A stretch of 64,000 nt of DNA, from the NCBI RefSeq assembly GCF_949628265.1, contig NC_088790.1, positions 25,920,545 to 25,984,544 on the forward strand. The letters are read 5' to 3'. The position numbers were made by a program, and so were the translations under genes. The notes below the pieces were generated by a model. It worked only from the letters and a program-made list of their open reading frames with translations, had not been told where the DNA came from and did no database searches. The DNA comes from Cloeon dipterum (lineage: Eukaryota > Arthropoda > Insecta > Ephemeroptera > Baetidae). Positions 1-12,800 of this stretch are shown in pieces. The number at the start of each line of letters is the position of its first letter. Position 1 is the stretch's first letter.

Positions 1-189
1 AATAATAATTTCGTAGCTCGAAAATGATGGTAGATTGAAAATTTGTAATAATAATCGTTAAATTTCACGTTTGAGGTAAAATATTTCCGCGTCATAACAG
101 AACGTACTTGTAGCATTGTAAGCTTAGTTCATAATAAAATTGAGTAATTCCAAACACCAGATTTAATTTAAAATTTGTCCTGATATAGA

Positions 190-195
190 TTTATT
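190..195 (-). terminator. Poly(A) signal for CZIB gene
   Basis: AATAAA on the minus strand lies about 105 bases past the CZIB stop codon. It is the only hexamer match I saw close to the gene end. Confidence 0.45.
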
Positions 196-300
196 TTTTT
201 AACATGGATTCGCTTCAACCAGATACATAAAATAAAAAATCAGTCACTTCAAGGCGAGGAAATTTTAATTTAAAGCAGTATAAAAACGAGAGTCGAAAAT

Positions 301-967
301 TTACTTTTCATGCTCACGTACGAACTGGAATTTCATCTCAGAGATGCCGACTGGCATTTGACTCTTTGGGTCGTATTCCACCCAGTCCTCGGAAAGATTG
401 ATGTTTTCAAAGGTTGTGTTCGAATCCAAAACCTTCACGTCCCAACCATCCTATGTGATCAAAAATATTATTTATTAGTTATAAAACCAGAAAAAAATAA
501 AAATCGTCTCACTTCAAAAGAAAACTGGACAGGCTCGATTCCTTTGCAAGTGAAGCTGACAATAGTTTTGAACTTTCCACTGTCCTCCTCTGTGTACTCT
601 TTGTAAGAGCCTTTGACGACATCTAAATGACATTAAAATAAATAAACAACTTCAATTGTAAGAAATGAAAATTTTTATAATACCAATATAGCCAGGTCGT
701 TTGCAGAATTTGCATTTCATGTGGAAGTTGACGTCTCCCTGGACGTCGCTGTAGTGGTCACTGTCCATTTCACTTATTTGATGCCACGTTTCGTCCTCTG
801 TTCCGCAAGATCCACATTTCACCTTTAAATTTAAATGGTTTTAATTATTCATGACGGAATTAGTGAAAAATTAACACAACCTTTAGGCACCAGCTGAAGG
901 ACCCGTCAGACTTTGGTTTCAACGAGTCTATTTGCTCCAGTTCGCAGGAAATTTGTAGTCCTAGCCT
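301..967 (-). CDS. CZIB: CXXC zinc-binding protein, CZIB/UPF0587 family (5' end incomplete)
   Basis: Four minus-strand exons join in frame: 967-881, 822-684, 622-513 and 450-301 (stop TAA at 303-301), giving 161 residues that lack only about the first two or three of the family's roughly 160. Two CxxC pairs (VKCGSCG and MKCKFCKRPG) are the zinc ligands of this small beta-sandwich family. The C-terminal segments TIVSFTCKGIEPVQF and NINLSEDWVEYD match the conserved family core. All introns have GT/AG ends and compatible phases (0, 1, 0). Cellular function of the family is poorly known. The initiator exon is not resolved: an ATG at 1126-1124 reading Met-Ala is tempting, but its possible donor does not join in phase to the acceptor before 967. 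An AATAAA on the minus strand at 195-190 fits as poly(A) signal. Confidence 0.88.
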
Positions 968-2212
968 CTATACAGCAAAATGCATTGTAAATTAATTAAA
1001 TCACGGCTCCGCTCATCTTGTTTTTATGGGAGAGAGAGAAAAAGGAAAAAACCAAAATATTTTGACTTATTTTTTTAGCCACAAAAATTTATTCTTTAAA
1101 TTTTGACTGGAATAAAAACTTGCCATTTTCTGTACTTCCTATAAAATTCTCCAAATTTAAATCAGAAAGCCTCGTGCGGTGACAGCGTGAGCTTTGTTTA
1201 CGTTTAATGCCTTCGTCAGCTGAGAAAGGGGAGTTCAAACCGAAGTTATGTTAAATAAATATTTTTGTTCTTGATACTGTAAAAACATCACAAAATTACA
1301 CCGAAGAGAATCATAAATAAAATTAAATAAATATGTAATATCTGTTGATTGGTTTAAGTAGCTTTTTTAAGTGTTTTTCGTTCAGTATCTTATCAGAGAA
1401 CAAATTCCTTTCGGTACTCTCCTCTTGGAAGAACAAGCAAAAAGTTCGTGCGTTGGAATCTGGATGGCGCGATTGATCAGCACTGTAAATCGCTGGGATC
1501 CGTGTTGGAGCCGCCTGTACCGTGAGCCATGGAGATTATTTAATTTATTTATACTAAAATTATTTATTTAAATTAGTTTGAAATAAAAACTTTCATATTT
1601 TCGCGTCATTTATCAATCGTGGTATTAAGTTAGTTCAAAATTTAAAGGAAACAAATCTCCGTGGAAAATTTATTTTGTGTCTGCTGATAATGAAATGACG
1701 GGAATTCCCGGTTTCCTATTAAAAACAAGTAAAGGAAAAATCCACAGATAGATGACGTATTTTCCTTGACTCGAGGAGCAGCAGCAGCAGCTCCGGGGAA
1801 AGCGGAATGAGGAGGAAAACGAATGAAAAAAGGGCTGTTTTTCTTCCTCGTTAAGGTTCTTGTGGGAGGAGAGAACGTGTATAGAGAAGTAGAGATATGT
1901 GATACGCGCGCATTTACGGTGAGTCGTCGGCAGAGAAAAGGGAACCGCGGGGAAAGGCGGATGAAGAAAGAACAGAGAGAGAGAGAAAAGAAATCTCAGA
2001 CGTTTCAAGACACATACACGTTCATGTGGGACGTAAAACATTGTCATTTTTTTATTTTCAGTTCGTTTTATCGATTTTATCGTACTGTTCGTATATCTGT
2101 AGATTGCTTGCTGCCTTCAGCGAAATGTGAATTTAGATCACGAAAAAAACTCACTAGAAAGTGAATGTTTGAAAATTGATTTTATTTAGACCTTTTTAAT
2201 CGAGACTCAATT

Positions 2213-2670
2213 TTTAAAATAGGTTTAATTGTAAATTTTTCCATTAAAGATCGTCTTTGACGAAGTTTCTGAGCACACCAATCGATTCTTGAGCGTCGAA
2301 TTAGGTAAAGTGGATGTTTTTCCGACCAAAAGAGTCCAGCGAGACTTGCGAACTTTTTTCCCGCCAAAACAATATGAATGCGAGAAGTGCGCATGCGTCA
2401 AAGAGCTGGTTGGATCTGACAAAGTCATTCGTACAGGAGGTCTCTCTGCAAGTGCTCAAACCAGCTCTCACGCATGCGCACATCTCGCATTCATATTGTT
2501 TTGGCGGTAAAAAAAAGTTATAATTGTGCTACGCACGTCGCGTTGCACCTTTTGGTCGAAAAAATATCCATTTTACCTAATTCGACCCTCAAGAATCGAG
2601 TGGTGCGCTCAGAAACGTCGTCAAAGACGGTCTTTAATAGAAAAACTACAGTTAAATCTAGACATCCCTA
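2213..2670. mobile_element. Palindromic MITE, family C copy 1
   Basis: The two halves are imperfect reverse complements. AAAGATCGTCTTTGACGAAG near 2246 pairs with CGTCAAAGACGGTCTTTA near 2625. CCGCCAAAACAATATGAATG near 2362 pairs with CATTCATATTGTTTTGGCGG near 2490. The outer arms are AT-rich and less well matched. There is no coding capacity. A second copy lies at 55105-55620. The unit is typical of a non-autonomous hairpin DNA transposon; the superfamily is unknown because no target duplication could be fixed. Confidence 0.8.
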
Positions 2671-5067
2671 TTTTTAAGTTTAAAATCAGTTCTCTTTACC
2701 AAATTCTTTTTTTAAATAATTTCAAAACTGACGAGACCAGGACAACCCTGTATAAATATGGAAAAAACGGATGAATAATCTTCTTTTAATTTAAACTGGA
2801 AATGTAATAAAATGGATGTTTTCCCTATTTAATTATCTTCTTAAAATTTAATTACTTCGGAAATATTTACAATGAAAAATCCAGCATATTTTTCTTAATA
2901 TCCTGCTTCATTTTTTAATTTAGCAACATTTCATCTAGAAAAAAGTTCAAATATGGACTGTTCGTGTTGAGACAAAGCAGAGCTCTTTACACACAGCACA
3001 TGAAAATGATTTTGCCAAGAAAGAGCTGCAGCCCCGGCGAGGCTGGTTGAAAGTTTCACTTCTCTTCTTCTTCTTCTCTCTGCTTCGCGAGGCGCACTCA
3101 TTGCTTTTATTCCATACTTTGCTCGCTCGGACAGCTGCGGGGGTTGTGGGGGTGAGGCGGGGAGAAAGCTGCAGTTCTCTGGCCGTGGAATGGAGAGTGG
3201 TGCGGCTCGGGAGAAGGAAAGACGAAGAGAAAAGGGAAAAAGAGCGCCATAGAGAGGAGAAAAGAGAGAAAGAAAGACCACCAGCAGCAGCGCAGCAGCA
3301 ACAGCACAAGGAAGAAGAGAAAGACGAAGGCATCAGCAGAAAGAAGCTTTAGATCTCTGAACCGATACCCCGCGATCACGATCACAGAAAAGCGACAAAT
3401 TTCACAGACACAAAAAACGGGAAAAAAGTCTTTGTGATCCTTGAAAGGTCGAAATTAGAGCGTAGTAACCAAAAACCGCGATAAATCTTTGGTAAAGCGT
3501 TGCCACGAATGTTTTACGACATAATGCGCGAGGAAAGCGGAAATGAAAGATAACAAGAAAATAAAAAAAATGGTTCAGTTTAGTCATCCGTCGAATAACC
3601 AAGTTTTATTTAATATGTTAAATATTTACATGCGAAAATGACTGAAATCCGTGAACAATGGCAAAAAATGACAAGCAGTATCTGCACGAACGCCCGAAGC
3701 AAAAAATTGATTCGTCGCTGTCACGTGCCGTTAAGAAGTTAATAAATTAAACGCTCACAACATATTTTCTTTTGTGAACAAAGTACTTGAGACAACTCTG
3801 CAAATTATCTTTGTAATAAGTTATTTATGATGATGAAATGTCATGATTGATTTTTTGTGAGCAGCCATTTTTCTCGAAATTCAGCTGAAAATCAGGGAAT
3901 TGAGTTAATTTACTGAATAAGCAGCATTTAATTTTACAACCGTGCTCTAAATTATCCAGATTTGGTTAACACGATCATGTTGATGGATTCAGATGGTTTA
4001 CAAGAATAAATTAAGTGGTTTGTAAACAAAATTTCACTTAGTGTTGTTGTTTAGGTTTGAAACATTGTCAATTTGAACAAAATTTGCTCTTGTAGTTCTC
4101 TGTCGCGCCCTAAAATGGCTAAAATTGTTAAAATGTCGAATTAATTTAAAAACAAAATCTGTAAAAGTAGCAAAACTTACAAAATTCAAAATAGCCGAAA
4201 TGTGACAGGCGTATTAAAAACTTAAGACATGTTTTTCTTCAATTATTGAGAATATCTAAATCAAATTAAAAAAACCTCGTGTTTTTTGCACCCTAAAGAT
4301 CGAGATTTTTTAGAATTGGGCAATTTTTGTGCAGATTTCGAGCGGCGTTGTCCCACGTTGGATCGAAATTATTTATTTTGAATTTTGGAAGTCATGGTTG
4401 GGGGCGGAATTAATTTCATATGGATTGCGCCACGAGAAACTCAATTCTATGGGTATAAATATAGTGTTTTTTTGAAGCCTCTGCCCGAAATGAAAATTAC
4501 TGAGCCAACAAGCAGAAGATGTTTTGGCCAGGGTTCTAGAGATCGAACAAAAAATGAAATGAAATAAATATTGAAAGCTTTTAAATCGGATTTGAATTTT
4601 AAGAGCTCTCGTTGTTGGATTATATTTCCTTTTTGAAATTGAGGGAATTTTGATACCGTGCAGAAAATAAATTTATTTTAAAGTTACACAGATTACGATC
4701 AGGAAAGTGTTAAAACGGATTAAAGATGAAGGAAATTCAGGAACTTGCTGTGACGCGTGTCTGAAAGGATAAAAAAAAATACTAAATGATCCATCAGCAG
4801 AGCGTATCTATATTTGATCTAAAAAACCAAAATAAATGTTTTAATTAAGAGGTTAACTCTCCATATAAAAGCTGCGGTTGTTCGTCATAAGTAGCGATAA
4901 TTGTTTTGTTGACTCTCCAGCCTTTTTGAATAAAAAAATTACTAAAAATTCAATATGGAGCAAAAAAATCGAAAATTTCCTACAATTCATATCTTGCTTC
5001 TGGATAGTTCTGCCGGCTGAGGGGGTGGTTGGCTTAGGGGTCTATCGGGCTGTTATAAAAATAAAAG

Positions 5068-5072
<5 letters not shown>

Positions 5073-5124
<52 letters not shown>
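5073..5124. repeat. (GA)n microsatellite
   Basis: About 26 uninterrupted GA units are followed by related GA-rich DNA at 5225-5250 and GAGC-rich DNA to about 5290. ORFs across it on both strands are low-complexity artefacts. Confidence 0.95.
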
Positions 5125-5128
<4 letters not shown>

Positions 5129-8100
5129 GATAGCAGGCGGAGAGCTGGTGCTGGGCGGCGCGGCGCTCACGCAGCACACAATAGCGCGCTGTGCTGTGTG
5201 CTGTGCGAGCGGCGGTGGCGGCAGCGAGAGAGAGAGAGAGAGAGAGAGGAAAAGAGCGAGTGAGTGAGAGAGCGAGCGAGCGAGCGCGCGAGAAGGACGG
5301 GGGAAAAGAGAGAGCTCTGACAAAGACTGGAACAAGTAGGTCTTAGCTTAGAGAAAATAGGTCTTCTTTGCTTCCCTGCTCAGTTCCTTTTTCGCCGCTG
5401 CATGAGAAGCGTCCGCTCCGCGCTCGGTTGGATACCTTTTTTCTGGAAGACAACTCGGCTATCCAGCATCCCGGTGAGTCGCTGCCTGCTTTCCATTCTA
5501 TATAGTGTTTGCTTGATCTCCGGACCAGAGTCTGGTGATTTCGGCTTATCAGCAGTCCGCGCCGATAAAAAATTCCGAACGAATGCACTGCCCTGCTCCT
5601 GGTTATCTATCTCCGTGCCAAGCAAGGGTTTCTGCCCTATCTCCAACGAGATTCTCAATCAAAAAAGAAAAAAACTCAATAATTTAAAAACAGTTTCACT
5701 TTCACTCTTCATTATGGTTAATTTGTGCTTGCTCAAATCTTAAAATAAGGCGATATTTAGCTTCAGCGTCGGTTTTCTGATTGCGAGACACAAAAACTGT
5801 AAACTGGGATTTTTATTTTGGTTGCAAAATTTTATTCAGGGTTTTTTGGCACTTATTTTTAGATTTGATATGGTTTTTGCGGTTTTTGCTAAACACAACA
5901 CTACTTAATTTTTTAAAATACAATCTCGTAAAATTATCTCTCACGACACTAGGAAAATATTAAAATTTGATTTCCTATCCTGCATTAATTTAATAATATG
6001 AAAATTATATTTAGTTTGAAATTCACGAAAAACAATCACTAATGGCAGTGTTTAAATTTCCATTCAATTACACACCTGAGCAGACTAACTATAATTATGA
6101 AATTAAGCTCAAGTTTTGCAAATCGATTAGAGCGATTTTCCACGTGTGCGCCGCTCTTGCTTTCATTTCATCAGAGCTCGTTATAATTGACTTCCGCGTT
6201 CGAAGAGAAAGAGAAACAGCTTTCCATCAAATTAAGCAAACGCGTCCATCTACGTCCGTTCGCGCTTCAAACAGAGGTTGAAAAAATAATAAATTCAGAC
6301 TCAAAAAGTGCGAGACAAATACCCAATAATAATAATAAAAAAAAAATCAAGAAAAGCACTTTTGCCGCCGAGCTCGTTTTAATAACAAGAGTGAAATTCA
6401 CACCGACAATTTCTCTTTTCTTATTCGCCGTTCTCTCTCCTCTCATGCTGCTTCTGCTGCATGTGTAAATCGCAAGCAGCGACTCACTTTCTAATTTTCG
6501 TCCGACGATTCACACTGGTCTGCCATGGCAGCCGCGCGGAGAAAGAGCTTGCTCTCCGTTTCGTCGCAGTTGTGCCGTGTGTGTGTGAGTGTGTTCCCTG
6601 ACCCGCGCACCAACGCACGCACTCTCGATTTTCGTCACACTTTTTTCAGCCCGAAACCGCCGCGGGGCATTCCCAAAAGAGCATGAAAGTTAATTTGCAA
6701 AAAAAAGAGCGGGCGAACACGCCGCGCCGAGACTTTTATTGCCGCCTGCAAATCAACGACGTTTTCCTCTTTTCTCTTTCACTCTCCGTATGGCACTATT
6801 GATTTCTTATCCAGCTCGAGCCTCTTTTTAATCTCAATTCTGGCTTATTTAATGAGATAACGGATAATAGGAACGATCAAAAGTTAAATTGGTTTTAATT
6901 TGATTCGAATGCAATTAATTTAAAGGGTTTCCATAATGTTGAGATGAAATGAAACTACTGCACAAATTTGAGTTAATTAATAATTCTAATAATTTAATTA
7001 AAAACTCGGTGCTATAGATTTAAATGACGTTAATTTGAGCTGTGTACGGAATATTTCGATGCTCAGTCTTAAAAAATCTTTAAGAATAGACATTGGAATG
7101 CCATGATCATTTTTTTAATTCTTCTATAAACACAGAATTTTCAGAAATAAGAAGAAAATAAAAATATTATCTATACATTATCTGTTATGAAATAATTTTA
7201 ATACTAAAAATTTAAGATGACACTTTTCCTTCGTGTGATGATGAATATTTTGATGAAATTTAAATTACCTTTCCTTTTCCCTTCGTAAAATTTAGGTTAT
7301 GATGAATTTAAAAATTCTCCAATTAATAATTTGAAAGTTTCGAGCACAGAGACCGATTTTCCGCCGGCAATTATTTTAATTGCGCTTTAGCAGGAAGCCG
7401 AACAATGCGCCAAAAATTGGATTTATGACTCTCATTTTCACCTAAACGCACGTACGTGAGGCAAATTAAAGAAAACAGCGCTGTTTTTGACGATTTCTTG
7501 AGCAATAATAATGTATTCATACTGATCCGCGGAGCATGAAGAATCTGCTCTTTCTCTCTCTGTCTCGCTCCCGCCTCTTTTAGGCTAAAATCGCATTAAG
7601 AAACGTTTCAACACGCAACGCGCGCGCGCGCGGCGCAAGAAATGAAAAGTGATCGAGAGCAGCCGCGGAGCGCGAGAGAGAAGATGATTTCTCTCGTTCT
7701 TGAATGAGTGAAAACGCGTTTTGTGTTGCACACACTCACACCGGCGGCGGCGGCGCGCGCAAAGAAAAGGGAAATGGCAAGCGATTATTTCGTTACTGGG
7801 TCACTTGGTTCTCCTCTACCTCAGCACGTGGCTAAAAAGCGAACTTGAAATCGGAGCTGCCAATTTGGAGGTGTATTCAATTAATTAGCAGATCGTGTTC
7901 ATTTAATTTCACTTTTGCAGAAATACCGCTTTTATAAAGAAAAATTAAAATCAGAAGGAAAATAATTAAGAAAAAATTGCAACTAATAAAATAATTGATC
8001 TAGGTTTTACTCGATTTAAATCTATCTGTGCATATCTTTTCCTTGAAGAAATAATTAAAAACTAAAGAAAATCCCAGCGGGGGCCAGATTTGCGGTAAAA

Positions 8101-9832
8101 TTTGTTCGCACTGCGCAGATCCAAGATGGCGTCTGAACGTGGGAAACAAAAAGCTCTCTTTGGATTGCCGTACGAGTGTCTAGAGTTTGTTTTTACGATC
8201 CAAAAGACACAATTAGTACAAGTAATGCAAATTATGTCACAATATTGACGAAAACTTACTTTTTTCACGCATTTTCACGTGACACCGTTTTTTCGCGCCA
8301 TATCTGCGCGTCGCCCGAATCTAGAAAATCCCGAAAATACTGGCTAATTTCCTGTTTTTATTTTATTTTTTAAAAATTAGCTGCCAATTTAGAAATGTAA
8401 AAATTCTGCGCTGAACGCTGATTTCCGCACAGATTTGGCCGAGTGCCGGCGTCCGTGCGCTGGCCACCGGCTCTTTTCTCTTTCTCTCTGGCTGAGTCAG
8501 TATAGCAGTAGCAGCAGCTTTTGATTTTTTTATTCCATGTTGTGCTTGCTCGCTGCCGTTGTTTGATCAGCTTTGTGCTGACGTGAGGAATACAGATTAC
8601 AAGAAGAGGGAAAGTGCGCTCACTGGGTTGATGCGAGCGCGAGCTGGTTCGGCGTTCTGCACAGATTCGGAGAAATTTACTTTTCATACCGGCTGAGCAA
8701 GAAAGTAAACACGAAAATCGCGCAATGAATCTCTCGCGTCCGCGCACTTGAGACGAAAACAAAGAGCGCCGAAGAAAGTTATCCTTTTTCCACTGCCTGT
8801 GACTTCAAGCGGATATTTTCCTATTATTTCGCAGCTTTTTAACAATGGCTTTACAAAGTCGTCTTCTATGATGAGCAAAAAATGTGAGCGTGAATTGGAA
8901 AAGAACTGCAGAAATGTTTAAACGTTTTAAACAGAAAGGAGATAATTTTTTCTATTATTACAGGGTCAATTATTGAACAAATTCTAAAATTTGTGCAAAT
9001 GAAATAAACAAATCGGCCCAGTAGTTTATTTTTCTCATACTTTAGCATTATTTTAAAGCTGACCATGCAAAAAATATGTTTTAAAATTTCATTTCTCCTT
9101 TCTAATAAAATAATAATTTTTTAGCTTAATTTTTACTCTCACTGTTCACGCTTTTGAAAAGAAAAATCCGCCTCCTTGAACCGATTTGATTCCGTTCCAG
9201 TTAACAGTTGTTACACCAGTCGTGTCGTCTTTTTTGCCGATCGAAAGTAAAAAGAATCGCTTAGCCGCCGTCACTTAATTCCTGGCAAAAGAAAGATGCA
9301 CGCGTACGTGTTGGTCGCGAGAGAGAAGAAAGTGTTTCTCTCGCTCGCCGCCGCGTTATTGTGCTTTTGCCACTGGTGAACAAGGAAAGGAACAGGACGA
9401 CGGTGAATAAATATATGAATTTGAAAGTTTCGCCTGACGTCACACGCACTGCCGGCCTTTCTTGTGCAAAAGAAACGCGAGATGATGGCTCTTCGGCGCG
9501 CGGAAGCAGAAGGGGAAAATCGAGAGCGAGCGAGCGAGCGAACGCGAAACGCTCGCTCCTCCGCTTCGCAGCCACTTATTACGTGATTATGAGGACACCC
9601 GATCAGAAAGTTACATTATTAGGCATTGTGCATCATCATTAGCACCTGCCAAGCCATCGGCGTGCGACCGAAATGCACCGCCCAATTAAAATCGTTTTTC
9701 ACTTTCGTCTATTGTCGAAAATGTACGATAATATATAGGAATAGAAATATAATTCATTTGCCTACCCGATCGAGACGAAAAGTGAAAATTTATAGCTAAC
9801 CAAAACCTGATTTCAGGACTGCGCGGCGTTAA

Positions 9833-12800
9833 ATGAGTACCAACGGCCAGCACTTTTGCCTAAGATGGAACAATTATCAAGCGAACATGACATCAGTTTT
9901 CCACCAATTGCTGACGGATGAGGCTTTCGTCGACGTCACCCTCGCCTGCAATGAAGACACGCTCAAAGCTCACAAAGTGAGTATCAAAACAATTTGTTCA
10001 TTCAATCAATCAATCCCGGAAAGGGATGATTTTAAAAATACTGCCGTATTTAACAAGATTTTAATTTTGCTTTAATATACAGCAAAAATAAGTCGTTAAG
10101 TCTTTAACTGTAAGAAACAAAATATTATTAGTCTTTTTACAATTTTGAATCAAAAACACTATAAATTTAAAGCTGATAGACATTAAAAATGTAAGAAATG
10201 CATTAATAATTTGTGGTTGATTTTTGCTTGAAACATTTACATGCCTCAAAAAACGTAAAATATTTTTCTTTCCCTCTAATCTGCGCGGATTCCAAACCGG
10301 ATGGGTGGCTTAAAGTGCTCCTTTTGATAAGAAAAAATATTGTCAAACGTCTTTTTACTGATCTGACCTCTTAGAGCCATTTATTATTATTTTCTGTATC
10401 ATTTCTAACATTTGAACATTTTCCAGGTCGTTTTGTCGGCATGTTCGCCGTACTTCCAGAAGCTGCTGCTGGACAACCCTTGCAAACACCCTGTGATCAT
10501 CCTGCCCCAAGAGGTCAGCTTCCTAGACCTGCAGTTCATCATCGACTTCGTGTACCGCGGCGAGGTGGACGTCAGCCAGGACGAGCTGCAGAGTCTGCTG
10601 CGGACGGCCGAGCAGCTGAAAATCAAAGGCCTGTGCGACGTGGCCGCCCGCGAGATGGGCCACCACCACGGCTACCGGCCGCACCCCATCCACCCTCACC
10701 ACCCGCACGCCAAGGTCAAGTTCTCCAGCTTCAAGCGAAAGCTGCACGACGCCGAGCCGATCGACTACTACAAATCTTCCAACTCGGAGATGGACGACTA
10801 CGACGAGGATGACGTCGACGTCGACGACTACGACGACGACATGGAGCCCAAGAACTACAGCAGGAAAGACCCCCTGGTCGACGTCAACGCCAACTCGACG
10901 CAGCAGAAGTCGCACGAGCCCCCTCCCGTCTCAAGGGTTGATGATCCACCTCCCCTAAAGGTCATTAATACCGGGAATTTTGTACTGATCTGGATTTTAA
11001 TTTAAATATGTGAATTTTGCAGCCAAAGGAAGAAAACCATCAGCCACCAATGATGGTTACTCCAGAACTCCTTGGTCTCATTCCAACCTCAGCCCTAAAT
11101 AATTCCAGCCTCAACCTTAAATCAGGTAATTAACTGACAATGATTTTTAAGCTGGAAATTTGGAAGTATGCAACCTGCTCAACATCACCGTCGGGACGGT
11201 TGCATAAATGTTGACGACTCATTGAAATTTCTAAAATAAGACAGTTAAAAATTAAAGAGAATAATTATTCTAAACTAATTTTCAATTTCGAGTAGCACCT
11301 GATGTTTCCAATTTATTTTTGGTCTTTTTATAAATATTTCTAATCAATTGGTATTATAAAATCATTAAAGCTTTTCCTCGGATTCTATTTCCAAGCAGAA
11401 CATCTCTCTCCAGGTCAAAATAAAATCAGAAATTATTTACAAAAAAAGGAAGAGTGTCCTGATTTCTTAAACCTATTTTTATAGAAATTTAACTTTAGTT
11501 TCATTTCATTTTTAGGAAATCAATTTTGTATGCTTCCAGTCCCAAATGAAAACGAGGTGATCATGACGCACAAGAGCACCAAGCACTGGACGCAGGAGGA
11601 CATGGAGCTGGCTCTGGAGGCGCTGCGGACGCAGGCGATGAACCTGACGAAGGCGTCGGCCACCTACGGCATCCCGTCGACGACGCTGTGGCAGCGGGCG
11701 CACCGGCTCGGCATCAACACGCCCAAGAAGGACAACGCGGCCAAGACGTGGAGCGAGGCCGACCTCGAAGTGGCCCTCAAGGAGCTCAGGGCGGGCCGCA
11801 TCTCGGCCAACCGCGCCTCCAAGCAGTTCAATATCCCCAGCAGCACCCTTTACAAGATCGCCAGGAAGGAGGGCATCAAGCTGTCGGCGCCGTTCAACGC
11901 GTCGCCCACCTCCTGGAACTCGGACGACCTTGCGAAGGCTCTTGAGGTGAGTCGACACGAAAATTATTATAGACGTCGGGAGGAGAGGGGTGATAGGGAG
12001 AGGGGAAACGAGAGGAATGCAAGGAGGGGAAATATGTGTGGCAATTAATTCCTCTCCGTCAGTTATTATTTTGTTATTTCCGTTAAGGCTGATTTCAGAT
12101 TAAATTCACCAGTTGAGAAAGCCCTTTTAGTGTTCGAAGGCGCCAATAGATGGCGCCAGTGGATACTTTAGATTTTAAGGCACTTTCGCTACGATTTGAG
12201 ACTCAATCATGACTTGCATTCTTCACCTAGAATGTTTTCTTTTTTGAGGCGCTGAAAACAAACCACCTAGAATCGTGAAAAATAATTTTTAATTCACCAG
12301 TTGCATAAACCCTAAGTGTTCGAAGCCGCCAACAGATGGCGCCACCGTAGACTTTCACTTTTAAGGCACTTCCGCTGCGATTTCAGACTCAATCTAGCTA
12401 CTGTGCATTCTTCAATTAATTTGCTATTTTTTGACGTGCTGAAAACCAAAATCAGTTCAGCCAATCGCCGTAGATTCGTGAGAAACTATTTTTGGAAATA
12501 AAAAAATCTTTTCCAACGTTTCTACGGCGAATGGCTGAACCGATTTTGGTTTTCAGCACGTCAAAAATTAGCAAATTAATTAAAAAAAGCAAAATAGCTA
12601 GATTGAGTCTGAAATCGCAGCGAAAATGCCTTAAAACCTCTTAAAACAAATTTTTTTAAGAAAGTCTGTGGTACGCCATCTGTTGGCGGTTTCAAACACT
12701 AAGGGTTTATGCAACTGGTCAATTACAGAAAAAAGCTTTACTGATTGCGTGGTTTGTTTCTACAGTGATTGGCTGGACCGATTTTTAATTTAGGCACATC

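Larger units (their letters stand above)
968..9816. other. Non-coding region between CZIB and psq
   Basis: No protein or RNA gene recognised. The stretch holds the palindromic MITE C1 (2213-2670), a GA microsatellite (5073-5124), purine-rich DNA near 1930-2000 and 3050-3330 that gives spurious ORFs on both strands, and CpG-rich patches near 6500-6680, 7540-7780 and 9250-9660. The last patches may include the psq promoter and a 5' non-coding exon, because the psq start codon lies just inside an exon with an upstream acceptor. That is inference; no TATA or initiator could be assigned. Confidence 0.5.

Noticed and set aside
310-606. 98-codon plus-strand ORF
   Set aside because: It is the antisense of CZIB exons 3 and 4 and the intron between them.
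1120-1126. ATG reading Met-Ala upstream of CZIB as start exon
   Set aside because: Its only GT donor leaves phase 1, which does not join to the acceptor before 967 without a stop. Joining to an acceptor at CTAG|GAC would drop conserved residues. Left unresolved.
2947-3385. Overlapping ORFs on both strands
   Set aside because: Purine-rich low-complexity DNA; no homology recognised and frames overlap on opposite strands.
4878-5335. ORFs rich in Arg-Glu (plus) and Ser-Leu (minus)
   Set aside because: They are translations of the GA microsatellite and have no domain.
10441-10915. ORFs of 123 and 130 codons in other frames of psq exon 2
   Set aside because: Shadow frames of a GC-rich exon; the BTB frame is the one with a domain.
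11512-11958. 148-codon minus ORF opposite psq exon 4
   Set aside because: Antisense shadow of the psq-domain exon.
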